Shown: positions 8,746 to 15,757, counted from the stretch's first letter. The stretch: 20,946 bases of DNA from Deltaproteobacteria bacterium (GCA_013152945.1 JAADFL010000119.1:1-20946); one strand, 5' to 3'. The notes: generated from the letters alone by a model not told the origin. Numbers and translations are program-made.

Positions 8746-8786
8746 AAAAAACAGGGGAGTCAAGGAACAATACCTCCACTCCCCTG
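8746..8786 (-). terminator. Intrinsic terminator after the first LPP20 gene
   Basis: Minus strand: a perfect 9-bp stem, CAGGGGAGT with ACTCCCCTG (8778-8786 and 8752-8760), a 17-nt loop, and six consecutive T residues (8751-8746). It starts about 58 nt past the stop of the 8844-9446 gene. It separates that gene from the two downstream lipoprotein genes, unless read-through is allowed. Confidence 0.8.
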
Positions 8787-8843
8787 ATTTGACCTCAACG
8801 AAACATGGCAACAACAGAATATCCCAATGTTGGGAACGTTCTT

Positions 8844-9446
8844 CTACTGCTGCTGGCTGCCTCCACCCGTGCCGAAGGCCTTGTCTATTGCGCTGTCCAT
8901 TTTTTCAAGGGCTTCATTGGCCTTGTTCTCTATGAACAATGCCTTGGCCTCTGCTGCAGCCCGGGCGGCCTTCTTGGCCTCGGCGACAACAGCGGCTGTA
9001 TCCAGGCCGACCAATGCATATTCTTCACCTGTGGTGCAGTCTGTCCAGTACTGTATGACCCTGGACCCCCTCAATGTCGCATCCGTCAATTGCCTGCTCA
9101 CGTCACGGGTGAAATCTATGGCAGTGCTGTGATCGGGCTGCATGTCGTCCTCGGTCTCCTGGAAAAAGCGATCGGTCATTGCCTGCACCTTGGTTCTAAG
9201 TATGCGTGCCAGCTCGGTCCTGCCGGCATTGACAGCCTTGTCCCTGGCCCGTCCTTTGCCCCCGTGAGATCTTCCGATTCCAACTGCAGTCAGTCCGCCT
9301 TCCATGTTCGGGTTGTCGACCCATGCAGGCTTGGGGCACTTGGCATAAGGATCGGCGGGTTGGTCGGACTTGGTGTTCCCCCCGCATGAAAAGATCAGTG
9401 CGGCACTGCCGGTTACCAAAAAAACAGTCAAAGCCAGTTTCTTCAT
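8844..9446 (-). CDS. LPP20-family lipoprotein, single domain
   Basis: A 200-residue predicted lipoprotein: signal peptide MKKLALTVFLVTGSAA... ending IFSC with C21 lipidated, though the lipobox is not the strongest. One LPP20-like domain begins at PAWVDNP (about 40-46), continues through GLTAVGIG and a helix with AGRTELARILRTKV, and ends with an EEYALVGLD strand. A C-terminal Ala-rich helix and a GGGSQQQ tail follow. The ATG has GGAGGAAGAG directly upstream. It is the first gene after the sigma70-like promoter at 9583-9610 and is followed by an intrinsic terminator, so it can be made alone and in excess over the other two lipoproteins. LPP20-family proteins include FlgP and Helicobacter Lpp20; no flagellar gene is in view, so a flagellar role is not supported. 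Confidence 0.8.
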   Translation of the reverse strand: MKKLALTVFLVTGSAALIFSCGGNTKSDQPADPYAKCPKPAWVDNPNMEGGLTAVGIGRSHGGKGRARDKAVNAGRTELARILRTKVQAMTDRFFQETEDDMQPDHSTAIDFTRDVSRQLTDATLRGSRVIQYWTDCTTGEEYALVGLDTAAVVAEAKKAARAAAEAKALFIENKANEALEKMDSAIDKAFGTGGGSQQQ

Positions 9447-9539
9447 CTCTTCCTCCTTGTTTTGTTTCCAGCTTAAGCCAAAAACCAGTCAACAAACGTT
9501 TTGTCCTCCGAAAAACCATCCCTCCGTTGGACTTTGTCT

Positions 9540-9561
9540 CCAAGGTCCTGTTTTACCTTGG
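9540..9561 (-). promoter_or_regulatory. Leader hairpin of the LPP20 transcript
   Basis: Perfect 7-bp inverted repeat CCAAGGT / ACCTTGG with an 8-nt loop. It lies some 15 nt downstream of the predicted transcription start, inside a leader of about 130 nt. It may stabilise the mRNA or bind a regulator; no T-run follows, so it is not a terminator. Confidence 0.35.
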
Positions 9562-9582
9562 GACGTTTCTTGGATTAAAGTT

Positions 9583-9610
9583 ATTTAATGGATATCAACT
9601 CTTGTGTCAA
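9583..9610 (-). promoter_or_regulatory. Sigma70-like promoter of the LPP20 lipoprotein cluster
   Basis: Minus strand: perfect -35 TTGACA (9605-9610), 16-bp spacer, -10 TTAAAT (9583-9588, 4 of 6). It lies in the divergent region 9447-9776. I see no convincing promoter for the plus-strand dapA-like gene in the same region. Confidence 0.5.
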
Positions 9611-9776
9611 TCCTTTCGGCTGCAGGCTGTATCCCGCCGTAATAACTGTTTATTCATAAGCAATCCGAATTTCGGCGATTAAGGCCGGGCCGGCGCATGG
9701 AACCATTGAAAGCTCTTTTTGCTGATGATAGTATGCCCCTGGTTCCAAGAATTCGAGATGCTTCAGGAGGAGTGTC

Positions 9777-10736
9777 ATGATCGAACTTCCAAGATTGCAA
9801 GGATGTATTACCGCGCTCATCACCCCGATGAAAGAGAAAAAGAGTCACCTGGTTGTGGACTATGACAAATTGACCGACCTGGTGGTCAAACAAATCGAGG
9901 CAGGTGTAAGCGGTATTCTCTTTATTGCAACCACGGGGCAATCGGCTACGCTTTCTGTTGAAGAAAAGATCGCCGTTACGGTGGCGGGAACCTCGGCTGC
10001 CAGGCAAGCCACAAAAGACATGAAAATAAAGCCTGTACTGGTAGCTGCGGCAGGTTCCAATTCCACGTCTGAAGCCATAAGGTGTACGCGGAACCTGATA
10101 GAGTCTGCAAATGTTGACGCAGTGTTGCATGTAACAGGGTATTACAACAATCCACCGCAGGAAGGTTTGATTAAACATTTCGAGGCTGTCGCAGATGCGG
10201 GGGGAGAATACGAAGTGCCTGTGATCCTGTACAATGTACCTTCCAGGACCAATAGCGACCTCTCGGTTGACTCTATAATCGCTCTTTCAAAGCATCAATG
10301 GATTATTGCCCTCAAAGAGGCATCCGGTGACCTCAAGAAGGTGGAGGCAATCATGAAAGAAACGAACCGGAATGATTTCACTGTTCTTTCCGGGGAAGAT
10401 CACCAGGTTGCAGACATAATAGGGCTTGGCGGGTCGGGTGTGATATCTGCGTCGGCAAACATGTGGCCCGCCCAGTTCGAACGGCTTGCCAGGCTTGCAC
10501 TGCAAGGCAGACAGGATGAAGCCAGGGAATTACAGGAAGCTCTTCTACCTTGCGTACACGCGGTATTTTCTGCAAAAAATCCAATTCCACTCGCATGGAT
10601 GCTCGGCACCAAGGTTAGATTACCACTTGTTGGAGTAGATGAACTCGATTCAAAAGCAAGAGAAAAGGTTTTGTCTGCTGTCGAGCGGGCGCAATCCATT
10701 GACTATTTTCCGCATATGGAACAAAGGGAGGAATGA
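9777..10736 (+). CDS. dapA: DapA-family 4-hydroxy-tetrahydrodipicolinate synthase
   Basis: A TIM-barrel aldolase of the DapA/N-acetylneuraminate lyase family; DapA condenses pyruvate and aspartate semialdehyde in lysine and diaminopimelate synthesis. The Schiff-base lysine is K180 in ALKEASGD. T52-T53 in ATTGQS match the usual GTTGE loop with Q for E. GYYNNPPQEG (121-130) carries the proton-relay tyrosine. R157 in NVPSRT is the residue that marks DapA and binds the carboxylate of aspartate semialdehyde. NPIP and RLPL near the end are also family features. At 319 residues it is slightly longer than the E. coli enzyme, with a C-terminal extension. ATG 9777 has AGGAGG 6 nt upstream. The DapA call is favoured by R157, but other family members (keto-acid lyases) cannot be excluded. 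No other lysine gene is nearby; the next gene is 2 nt away. Confidence 0.85.
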   Translation: MIELPRLQGCITALITPMKEKKSHLVVDYDKLTDLVVKQIEAGVSGILFIATTGQSATLSVEEKIAVTVAGTSAARQATKDMKIKPVLVAAAGSNSTSEAIRCTRNLIESANVDAVLHVTGYYNNPPQEGLIKHFEAVADAGGEYEVPVILYNVPSRTNSDLSVDSIIALSKHQWIIALKEASGDLKKVEAIMKETNRNDFTVLSGEDHQVADIIGLGGSGVISASANMWPAQFERLARLALQGRQDEARELQEALLPCVHAVFSAKNPIPLAWMLGTKVRLPLVGVDELDSKAREKVLSAVERAQSIDYFPHMEQREE

Positions 10737-10738
10737 GA

Positions 10739-11194
10739 ATGACAATTGAAACCACACAAGTCCCGGATACCATGACCTCGGAGGATTTTTTTTCCGGTTC
10801 TCTTTTATTTCAGGCATTGGATGACCAGGGTCTGGAAGAACTTAAGGCATCTGCTCAACTAGTGTCGGCCGAAGCCGGCGACATGATTATTACGGAAGGA
10901 GCCAGGGATGAATTCGTTTATCTCGTAAGAAGCGGAAAGCTCTCTGCATGGACCAGCCGGACAGGCCGGGATGTCAAGCTCGGGGACCTGGAACCGGGTT
11001 CGATATTCGGCGAGATTGCGGAGCTTGGACAAATCGCAAGGACTGCTACTGTAAAGGCGGAAACAGAATGCAACCTTACCAGGTTTCCGGGGGAGAGGTT
11101 CATGGAGATCCTGGGACGTTATCCAAAGGCAAGGGAAAGCCTGACCAATATCGTTTTGAAAAGGGCTGAAGACAACCTGGATAAGACCCTTTAG
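10739..11194 (+). CDS. Small cyclic nucleotide-binding domain protein
   Basis: A 151-residue protein that is essentially one Crp/PKA-type cyclic nucleotide-binding domain. Residues about 22-135 show the beta-roll pattern (AEAGDMIITEGARDEFVYLV, then SGKLSAW). The phosphate-binding cassette is GSIFGEIAELGQIARTATV, which retains the Glu and Arg that contact the cyclic nucleotide. There is no DNA-binding domain, so it is a sensor or partner protein rather than a Crp-like regulator. The start is ATG 10739: GGGAGG (10726-10731) lies 7 nt upstream, whereas the ATG at 10733 would be 1 nt away. It starts 2 nt after the dapA-like stop, so the two are co-transcribed and probably coupled. Its 3' end converges on the barrel gene across a 57-nt gap with no clear terminator. 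Confidence 0.85.
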   Translation: MTIETTQVPDTMTSEDFFSGSLLFQALDDQGLEELKASAQLVSAEAGDMIITEGARDEFVYLVRSGKLSAWTSRTGRDVKLGDLEPGSIFGEIAELGQIARTATVKAETECNLTRFPGERFMEILGRYPKARESLTNIVLKRAEDNLDKTL

Positions 11195-11251
11195 ACAATA
11201 TTTTCGGTTTTCTCATTGTTCAGGTGGTGACCGGATAGTCTTTGAAAGCCG

Positions 11252-13138
11252 TCAGTATCTGTACCTTGCCCGCGTCCATACGAAACTTCCGCCTGCAGCA
11301 GGATCTCCGAACTTGGTATAATCCTTCCCAAGCTGCAACAATGCGCCCAGGCCCAAATCGAAGCCATCTCCGAAGTTATAGTTGAATTCCGGATATATCA
11401 CTGCGGAAAAGCCCTTGTTCGTGAACATGCCGTAATGTTTTCTGACCCTTCCGCCGGCATCCCACCTGTCTTCGTACACACCTGTAAGATCCCAGATACT
11501 GAAGAATCTCAGTAAGGCCCTGCCGTCTAGGAACTTGAAGTCCATTCCAAAAACCAGGTAATCCGCCAATCTCGGTCGAAGTATCTCCACAGCATACTTT
11601 GAATAATTACACTTGGACAGGCCCATCCTATCCGCTACCATACACGTGAACATCTCGTCCTCGTCGCCCTGGGTGTAAGCCTTTTGTACTGTCCAGCCCT
11701 GGTGGAAGAAATCCCCTGCTCCGAACTCGTCCACCAGGCCATGGACCCATATGGTATTCAACATCACGTGAGTTCCAAGTGAGTAATCTATCCCAAGACT
11801 CCACTTCAAAAACGGGGTCGAATCGATGACGGTTGGTCGCCTGCCCGTTTCATAGTCATACTCTCCTTGAGGTTGCTTGAGACCACCCAGGGATATCTCG
11901 TCTTGCATGATCCTCATTTCCGCCCGCCTGGGCAGGTACACTCCGAGTTCGAGCCTGTACCCTATGGGATAAATCTCCGGGTCAATCCAGTCCAGGGGTA
12001 TCTCGCCCGCCATGTTGAAACCGATCACCTCCATCCTTGGATACTGGAGCTTGACATCCGTGCTAAGCACGCCCTTGATACAGCCGGCACACCCGGGGTC
12101 ATCCGGATTGTCCGTACACTTCGAGGCCATGCCGGCCGGACACTCGACCCTGTTGGTCTGGACAGTATAGTTTTCCATTGCCTGGGGCCTGTCAGATCTT
12201 CCGTAATAGTAGCTCAATGCCATGTCCTGACCCAACAGGGTCCCAGCCAGTCTGACCGCTGCCTGCATGTTGTCGAAATCCGTGCCCGGAAGAGATGGTT
12301 TCACAACGTTTACTACAGTAGGATATCGAAACCGGCTTTTTGCCACTTCCTCTTCAACCAGCATCCTGTAACGCAACGGCGCTTCCATTAAAGGCATCCG
12401 ATCCACCTGTGCCAAACCGAGCGCGGCGGACCTGGGCAAAAGCGCGGGTTTGAACACAGGCACGAGAACCCCGGATATGCTCCACTGTTCGGCTATTCCC
12501 GGAATATCCAGGCCCGTGGGTAAGGCATAATCCAGCCTTGCCATAACATTTGCCTGTTCATCTCCGAACAGCAACACGTCCTCGAGGTCATTGGCATTTA
12601 TCGTGTTGGTAGGATTGAACTGGTCACCCACGCCCCACAATACGAGCTGTTGGCCCACTCTCAAATCCAAGCCCTCGAAAAGAAAGTCATCGACCTCCAG
12701 GTAAGCCGCATGGGCCTCGAACCTATAAGGATCCAATTTTTGCTTGAGCGAGAGATCTCCCATTTCCTGTAGTGAATCCGGGTGCCCGTACAGCACGAAA
12801 TCCAAGTCGAATACTGCTGCGACCCTGCCCATCGATGCTTGGCCGTTGAAGTTGAGAATATTCTCGTTACGCCTGATTCCAAGCGGCACCTTGAGCTTGT
12901 TGTAGAATTCACCGACTTCCTTGTCCACTACCTGGAACCTCAAGTCCGACTGCACCTTGCCTCCGAACTTGAACGACAAACCGCCCGAATCATCATTGCT
13001 GTAATCATTTCCCGAGTCATCTTCATCCTGTGCTGTAACGGCTGAACTGCCGATCAAGGCCAAGGAAAGAACACACAAGGAAAAAACAGGAACCATCACG
13101 TTTTTTTTCAAAGACATTGGCAAATCAATCCTAAGCAA
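11252..13138 (-). CDS. Outer-membrane beta-barrel protein, DUF1302-like
   Basis: A 628-residue exported protein. A signal peptide (SLKKNVMVPVFSLCVLSLAL then SSAVTA) precedes a short acidic mature N-terminus. The body is alternating aromatic/polar strands, ending in RARYRY as expected for an outer-membrane barrel. The segment LRVGQQLVLWGVGDQFNPTN resembles the GRQ-WG-NP signature of DUF1302-type barrels. Two loops hold cysteine pairs: C333, C343, C352, C355 and C499, C510. The TTG at 13138 has GGGAG 6 nt upstream, so I use it; ATG 13117 with a weaker, distant AGGA is the alternative and gives a more typical signal peptide. It lies 18 nt after a LolA-like gene. In known clusters such pairs often accompany an RND/MMPL transporter, absent here. 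Substrate unknown; DUF1302 is my best match, not certain. Confidence 0.65.
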   Translation of the reverse strand: MLRIDLPMSLKKNVMVPVFSLCVLSLALIGSSAVTAQDEDDSGNDYSNDDSGGLSFKFGGKVQSDLRFQVVDKEVGEFYNKLKVPLGIRRNENILNFNGQASMGRVAAVFDLDFVLYGHPDSLQEMGDLSLKQKLDPYRFEAHAAYLEVDDFLFEGLDLRVGQQLVLWGVGDQFNPTNTINANDLEDVLLFGDEQANVMARLDYALPTGLDIPGIAEQWSISGVLVPVFKPALLPRSAALGLAQVDRMPLMEAPLRYRMLVEEEVAKSRFRYPTVVNVVKPSLPGTDFDNMQAAVRLAGTLLGQDMALSYYYGRSDRPQAMENYTVQTNRVECPAGMASKCTDNPDDPGCAGCIKGVLSTDVKLQYPRMEVIGFNMAGEIPLDWIDPEIYPIGYRLELGVYLPRRAEMRIMQDEISLGGLKQPQGEYDYETGRRPTVIDSTPFLKWSLGIDYSLGTHVMLNTIWVHGLVDEFGAGDFFHQGWTVQKAYTQGDEDEMFTCMVADRMGLSKCNYSKYAVEILRPRLADYLVFGMDFKFLDGRALLRFFSIWDLTGVYEDRWDAGGRVRKHYGMFTNKGFSAVIYPEFNYNFGDGFDLGLGALLQLGKDYTKFGDPAAGGSFVWTRARYRY

Positions 13139-13156
13139 ATCAAACTCCCTATCTTT

Positions 13157-13951
13157 TCATCTTCTTCGTTGCAGGGAACGCACGGTGAAATAACTGTCTT
13201 TTATACCGGTATTCAGTTTCCACTTCCTTCTCTTCAAGTAGGTTACGACATCATTTCTGCGGTGGTCGACCATCTTCATCACCTTGGGATTGCATATATT
13301 GCCCTTGCATTCGAAATCCGTGCGTGTCTCGGTCTTGATTATCTTTCCATCATCGTTGAAGTATTCTATCTTCACTGGCTGGTACATCTTCTTGTCCAGC
13401 GTAATTTGCAGCTTTGGATAGGGGAAATCCTTTTCCTTGCCCTTCCTGCGGGTCATCTCCAGGGTCCATGTGTCCTTGTCATCGGATATGAGCTTGGGCT
13501 CCATGTAATCACCATAGGTCACTATAGCCATGTCTTCCTGGCTGTAGGCAGACCCCATGAAACCCTGGTCACGGACATGGCTGGCCACCCTCCGCACCTT
13601 CCTGTAAGCAGGCAGGTAGATGTACATCTGCGTTGTTGACAGAACCAGGAATTTCATACCCTTCACATCACCCGGTTCGAGAAAGTTGAGCCTCCGCTTA
13701 TTGCGGCCCTTAATTGTAACCTGGAAAATGAGGGATCTTTCTTCTTGTCCGGGCTTTTGTATTACCATGTCATACTCGAAGAACTGGTCCTTGGCCCTTG
13801 TCATTGCCTGGTCCATCTTTTTGGCTATCTCTTTTGCATTGTTCTCTGCAAGTACGGGGCTGAAATACAATGCGAACCCTGCCAATATAAATCCGAACAC
13901 TATTCTGGACAGCATTCGGGAAGTAATATTACGTTTCAATCCGAGTCCCAT
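13157..13951 (-). CDS. Outer membrane lipoprotein-sorting protein (LolA-like)
   Basis: A 264-residue periplasmic protein with signal peptide (hydrophobic core about 15-33, cleavage after PVLA). The remainder matches the LolA-like family annotated as outer membrane lipoprotein-sorting protein: SLIFQVTIKGRNKRRLNF, a MYIYLPAYRKVRRVASHVRD segment, then GSAYSQEDM and a C-terminal region of strands. The YLPAYRKVRR...GS.YS.EDM stretch is the most diagnostic. These proteins are often encoded next to MMPL transporters and barrels, where they probably carry a lipid or hydrophobic ligand through the periplasm. ATG 13951 is chosen because GGAGG lies 6 nt upstream; the frame stays open further upstream without a signal peptide. 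Paired with the downstream barrel gene, with 18 nt between stop and start. Confidence 0.8.
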   Translation of the reverse strand: MGLGLKRNITSRMLSRIVFGFILAGFALYFSPVLAENNAKEIAKKMDQAMTRAKDQFFEYDMVIQKPGQEERSLIFQVTIKGRNKRRLNFLEPGDVKGMKFLVLSTTQMYIYLPAYRKVRRVASHVRDQGFMGSAYSQEDMAIVTYGDYMEPKLISDDKDTWTLEMTRRKGKEKDFPYPKLQITLDKKMYQPVKIEYFNDDGKIIKTETRTDFECKGNICNPKVMKMVDHRRNDVVTYLKRRKWKLNTGIKDSYFTVRSLQRRR

Positions 13952-14122
13952 CTTCAACCTCCAGGATCGAGCAAGAACAGCAATATCAATGTTATTCCAG
14001 CAAGGCAACAATTTCGTTTCTCCATGTTTCAAAGCCAACCTCCATATTGCCCATTGCGGGCGCGGGCATGATAAAGCGAAAAACATACCAAATTCAGGTC
14101 CATGGTCTTTTTACACAACACT

Positions 14123-14146
14123 TTGTAATTATAAATTATTTTACAA
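14123..14146. promoter_or_regulatory. AT-rich dyad with -10-like element upstream of the LolA-like/barrel pair
   Basis: TTGTAA (14123-14128) and TTACAA (14141-14146) form perfect inverted arms around a 12-bp AT-rich core. On the minus strand an exact TATAAT lies at 14128-14133, but no good -35 is seen at the right distance. It is 170 nt upstream of the LolA-like ATG. The remainder of 13952-14359 shows no gene; a 10-bp palindrome GAAAATTTTC lies at 14307-14316. Confidence 0.35.
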
Positions 14147-14359
14147 TGCCGATCGCCCCGCCTTTGCCCATCCGTGTGCGGATATGCACATGGCGAGCGA
14201 TTTCGAACGGTTTGAATTACCGGACGTCTAACTTGGTCTTTTACAGGGAAAGAATATGGAAAAGAGTAAATAAACTGGCACTTTTTAAAGGAATTTGATT
14301 GGCCGGGAAAATTTTCTTAACCTGTATAAACGGGATAACCTAATATGAAGACATCGGCT

Positions 14360-14680
14360 TTAACCTGCGACTTCTTCCACGACATCAAGACAGGTTTCCA
14401 CAGGCTTGCCGGGTTCAGGCACTATCCATTCCCCTTTGCAAGGCATGGGGCCGATTATATCGGCCACTTCCATGCACAGCCATATGCCCCTGGACTGGGA
14501 GATCACTCCTGACTTATCTCCTCCGCCCACCTGGAAGGCAAGAACAACAGGAACCCCGTCCTTGCCAATGCCGATTGCATAGGGGCAGAATACCCTGAAG
14601 TAGTTCTTGTAGTAGGCCTCGATCCTGTTTTTTTTCCTAATCGCATCCTGTAGAGTGGAATAACTTGTCTGAAAAGACAT
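14360..14680 (-). CDS. Small WYL-like domain protein
   Basis: A 106-residue cytoplasmic protein. The pattern IRKKNRIEAYYKNYFRVFCP, then AIGIGKDGVPVVLAFQVGG and WLCMEVADI, resembles the small beta-barrel WYL domain (strand, conserved R, P, then QxGG and W...V..I). WYL domains bind single-stranded nucleic acid or small ligands and act as regulatory sensors; this protein has no attached helix-turn-helix. ATG 14680 is used because AGGTGAC lies 5 nt upstream; the GTG at 14689 overlaps that site. It has its own strong-looking promoter containing a palindrome. It follows the response regulator gene by 249 nt in the same direction. The WYL relation is by eye and moderate. Confidence 0.6.
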   Translation of the reverse strand: MSFQTSYSTLQDAIRKKNRIEAYYKNYFRVFCPYAIGIGKDGVPVVLAFQVGGGDKSGVISQSRGIWLCMEVADIIGPMPCKGEWIVPEPGKPVETCLDVVEEVAG

Positions 14681-14771
14681 ATCAGTCACCTATTTGCATA
14701 GACATAGTACCTGTAACCTATTTAGTCGAATCAAACACACCACAAATCAATAAAATTCATTTAACCCCGAT

Positions 14772-14795
14772 ATACAGTAGCTGCTGTATTGTCAA
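14772..14795 (-). promoter_or_regulatory. Promoter with palindrome in the -35/-10 spacer, upstream of the WYL-like gene
   Basis: Minus strand: perfect -35 TTGACA (14790-14795), directly followed by an 18-bp near-perfect palindrome (plus strand 14772-14789: ATACAG-TAGCTG-CTGTAT, one mismatched pair). The -10 would be TATATC (4 of 6) at a 15-bp spacing, overlapping the palindrome, or a weaker TATCGG at 17. The dyad thus covers the spacer where a repressor would block RNA polymerase. The leader to ATG 14680 is about 80 nt. Confidence 0.5.
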
Positions 14796-14851
14796 GCACT
14801 TTCAACCTTGGCGATATCATATTCCGAAGGTTTTGTAACCTGTTTGGTATT

Positions 14852-14900
14852 TTGACCAATAGTTAGTCATTTTTCGCCTAAAATAATCATTATTGACCAA
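14852..14900. repeat. TTGACCAA repeated 41 bp apart
   Basis: Identical 8-mers TTGACCAA start at 14852 and 14893, about four helical turns apart, in the intergenic region between the response regulator stop and the WYL-like promoter. The first also sits within TGAC...GTCA. They could be activator sites for the WYL-like gene. Confidence 0.3.
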
Positions 14901-14929
14901 CCATTATCCATAACACCAACAAGCCGGTT

Positions 14930-15499
14930 TCAAATCAAACCATACTTTTTTACTCTTCTCCTGAATGTCGAGTAAGACATCCCCACCAATTGTGCCGCTT
15001 TTTTCTGGTTCCACCTGGTTCTTTCAAGAGCCGCCAGTATTGCCGAGCGTTCCAGATCTTGTCTGTATTTTTTCTTCTTACCCGGTTTTTCCTTTGTAAC
15101 TCCCTTGTCTGCAAGTTCCGAGAACCATGTCACCAGTTGCTTCATTCTATCGAAAACATCGAGTTTTTCGATAAAATCGGCAGCTCCCATGCGAAATGCA
15201 TCTACAGCCATTTCCATCTTCGCCTTGCCGGAATATATTATCACCGGCATGTCGGGCTTTTTGCTCTTTAACAGGCCGAGCAAGAATATCCCGTCATTTT
15301 CAGGCATTACTGCATCAACTAAAGCAAAATCGTATCTCCTTGTGCGTACGTACTTCATGGCCTCCTGTGCTGAAGTCGCCCTTGTAACTTCACACCCCAA
15401 GGTCTTCAGACTTTCTCCGATAACCAGGCAAACCTGTGGATCATCATCCACTACAAGTACGTTTAAAAGCCTGTTCAATGTTTTAGTTGCCTCTGGCAT
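14930..15499 (-). CDS. Response regulator with receiver domain and Fis-type HTH
   Basis: A 189-residue two-domain regulator. The receiver domain (about 11-125) has D18-D19, the phospho-acceptor D62 in ALVDAVMPENDG, S90 in IIYSG and K112 in FIEKLD. The usual Pro after the lysine is Leu here. A basic linker (GKKKKYRQD) leads to a Fis-type helix-turn-helix (AALERTRWNQKKAAQLVGMS, then TFRRRVKKYGLI). This resembles the ActR/RegA/PrrA group in size and architecture. No histidine kinase gene is in the window, so it is an orphan here. ATG 15499 begins the protein in front of the receiver domain but has no clear ribosome binding site; a TTG at 15538 also lacks one. It is divergent from the NlpC/P60 operon, a common arrangement for a local regulator. 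Confidence 0.85.
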   Translation of the reverse strand: MPEATKTLNRLLNVLVVDDDPQVCLVIGESLKTLGCEVTRATSAQEAMKYVRTRRYDFALVDAVMPENDGIFLLGLLKSKKPDMPVIIYSGKAKMEMAVDAFRMGAADFIEKLDVFDRMKQLVTWFSELADKGVTKEKPGKKKKYRQDLERSAILAALERTRWNQKKAAQLVGMSYSTFRRRVKKYGLI

Positions 15500-15609
15500 T
15501 TTTGTTCTATGTCGTATCCGTAATCCATGTCGAACCAACAGGTGAAGTTATTATGTTCACCGTATCATCCCTAAAACCAGCAGATTGTCACAAGCACTGA
15601 ATTTTGGAG

Positions 15610-15639
15610 ATTATGTACAATCAGTCTCAACATTGTCAA
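15610..15639 (-). promoter_or_regulatory. Sigma70-like promoter of the response regulator
   Basis: Minus strand: perfect -35 TTGACA (15634-15639), 18-bp spacer, -10 CATAAT (15610-15615, 5 of 6). The leader to ATG 15499 would be about 100 nt. It shares the 307-nt divergent region 15500-15806 with the plus-strand operon. Confidence 0.5.
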
Positions 15640-15723
15640 GAAAACAAATTCCTGCCCGTTCTATAGACGCGTGGACCATGGAATCATCAATGGCTGCGCA
15701 TGGCTTTTTTGGTAGCCTCGGCC

Positions 15724-15757
15724 TTGTTTCGTTGAAGAAGCACGGAAATTATTCCGT
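15724..15757 (+). promoter_or_regulatory. Candidate promoter with overlapping palindrome before the NlpC/P60 operon
   Basis: TTGTTT (15724-15729), a 17-bp spacer and AATTAT (15747-15752) match sigma70 elements 4 of 6 each. A perfect inverted repeat ACGGAA-ATTA-TTCCGT (15742-15757) covers the -10. The start codon is 50 nt downstream of the repeat. A repressor or the divergent response regulator could bind here; this is inference from position. Confidence 0.35.

Noticed and set aside
9196-9543. Possible upstream small protein starting at an ATG after GGAGGG in the LPP20 leader
   Set aside because: Spacing to the ATG is too short, and the frame runs as a shadow through the lipoprotein gene with no protein-like character.
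11195-11251. Bidirectional terminator between the convergent genes
   Set aside because: Only ACAAT/ATTGT arms with a long loop and no T-run on either strand.
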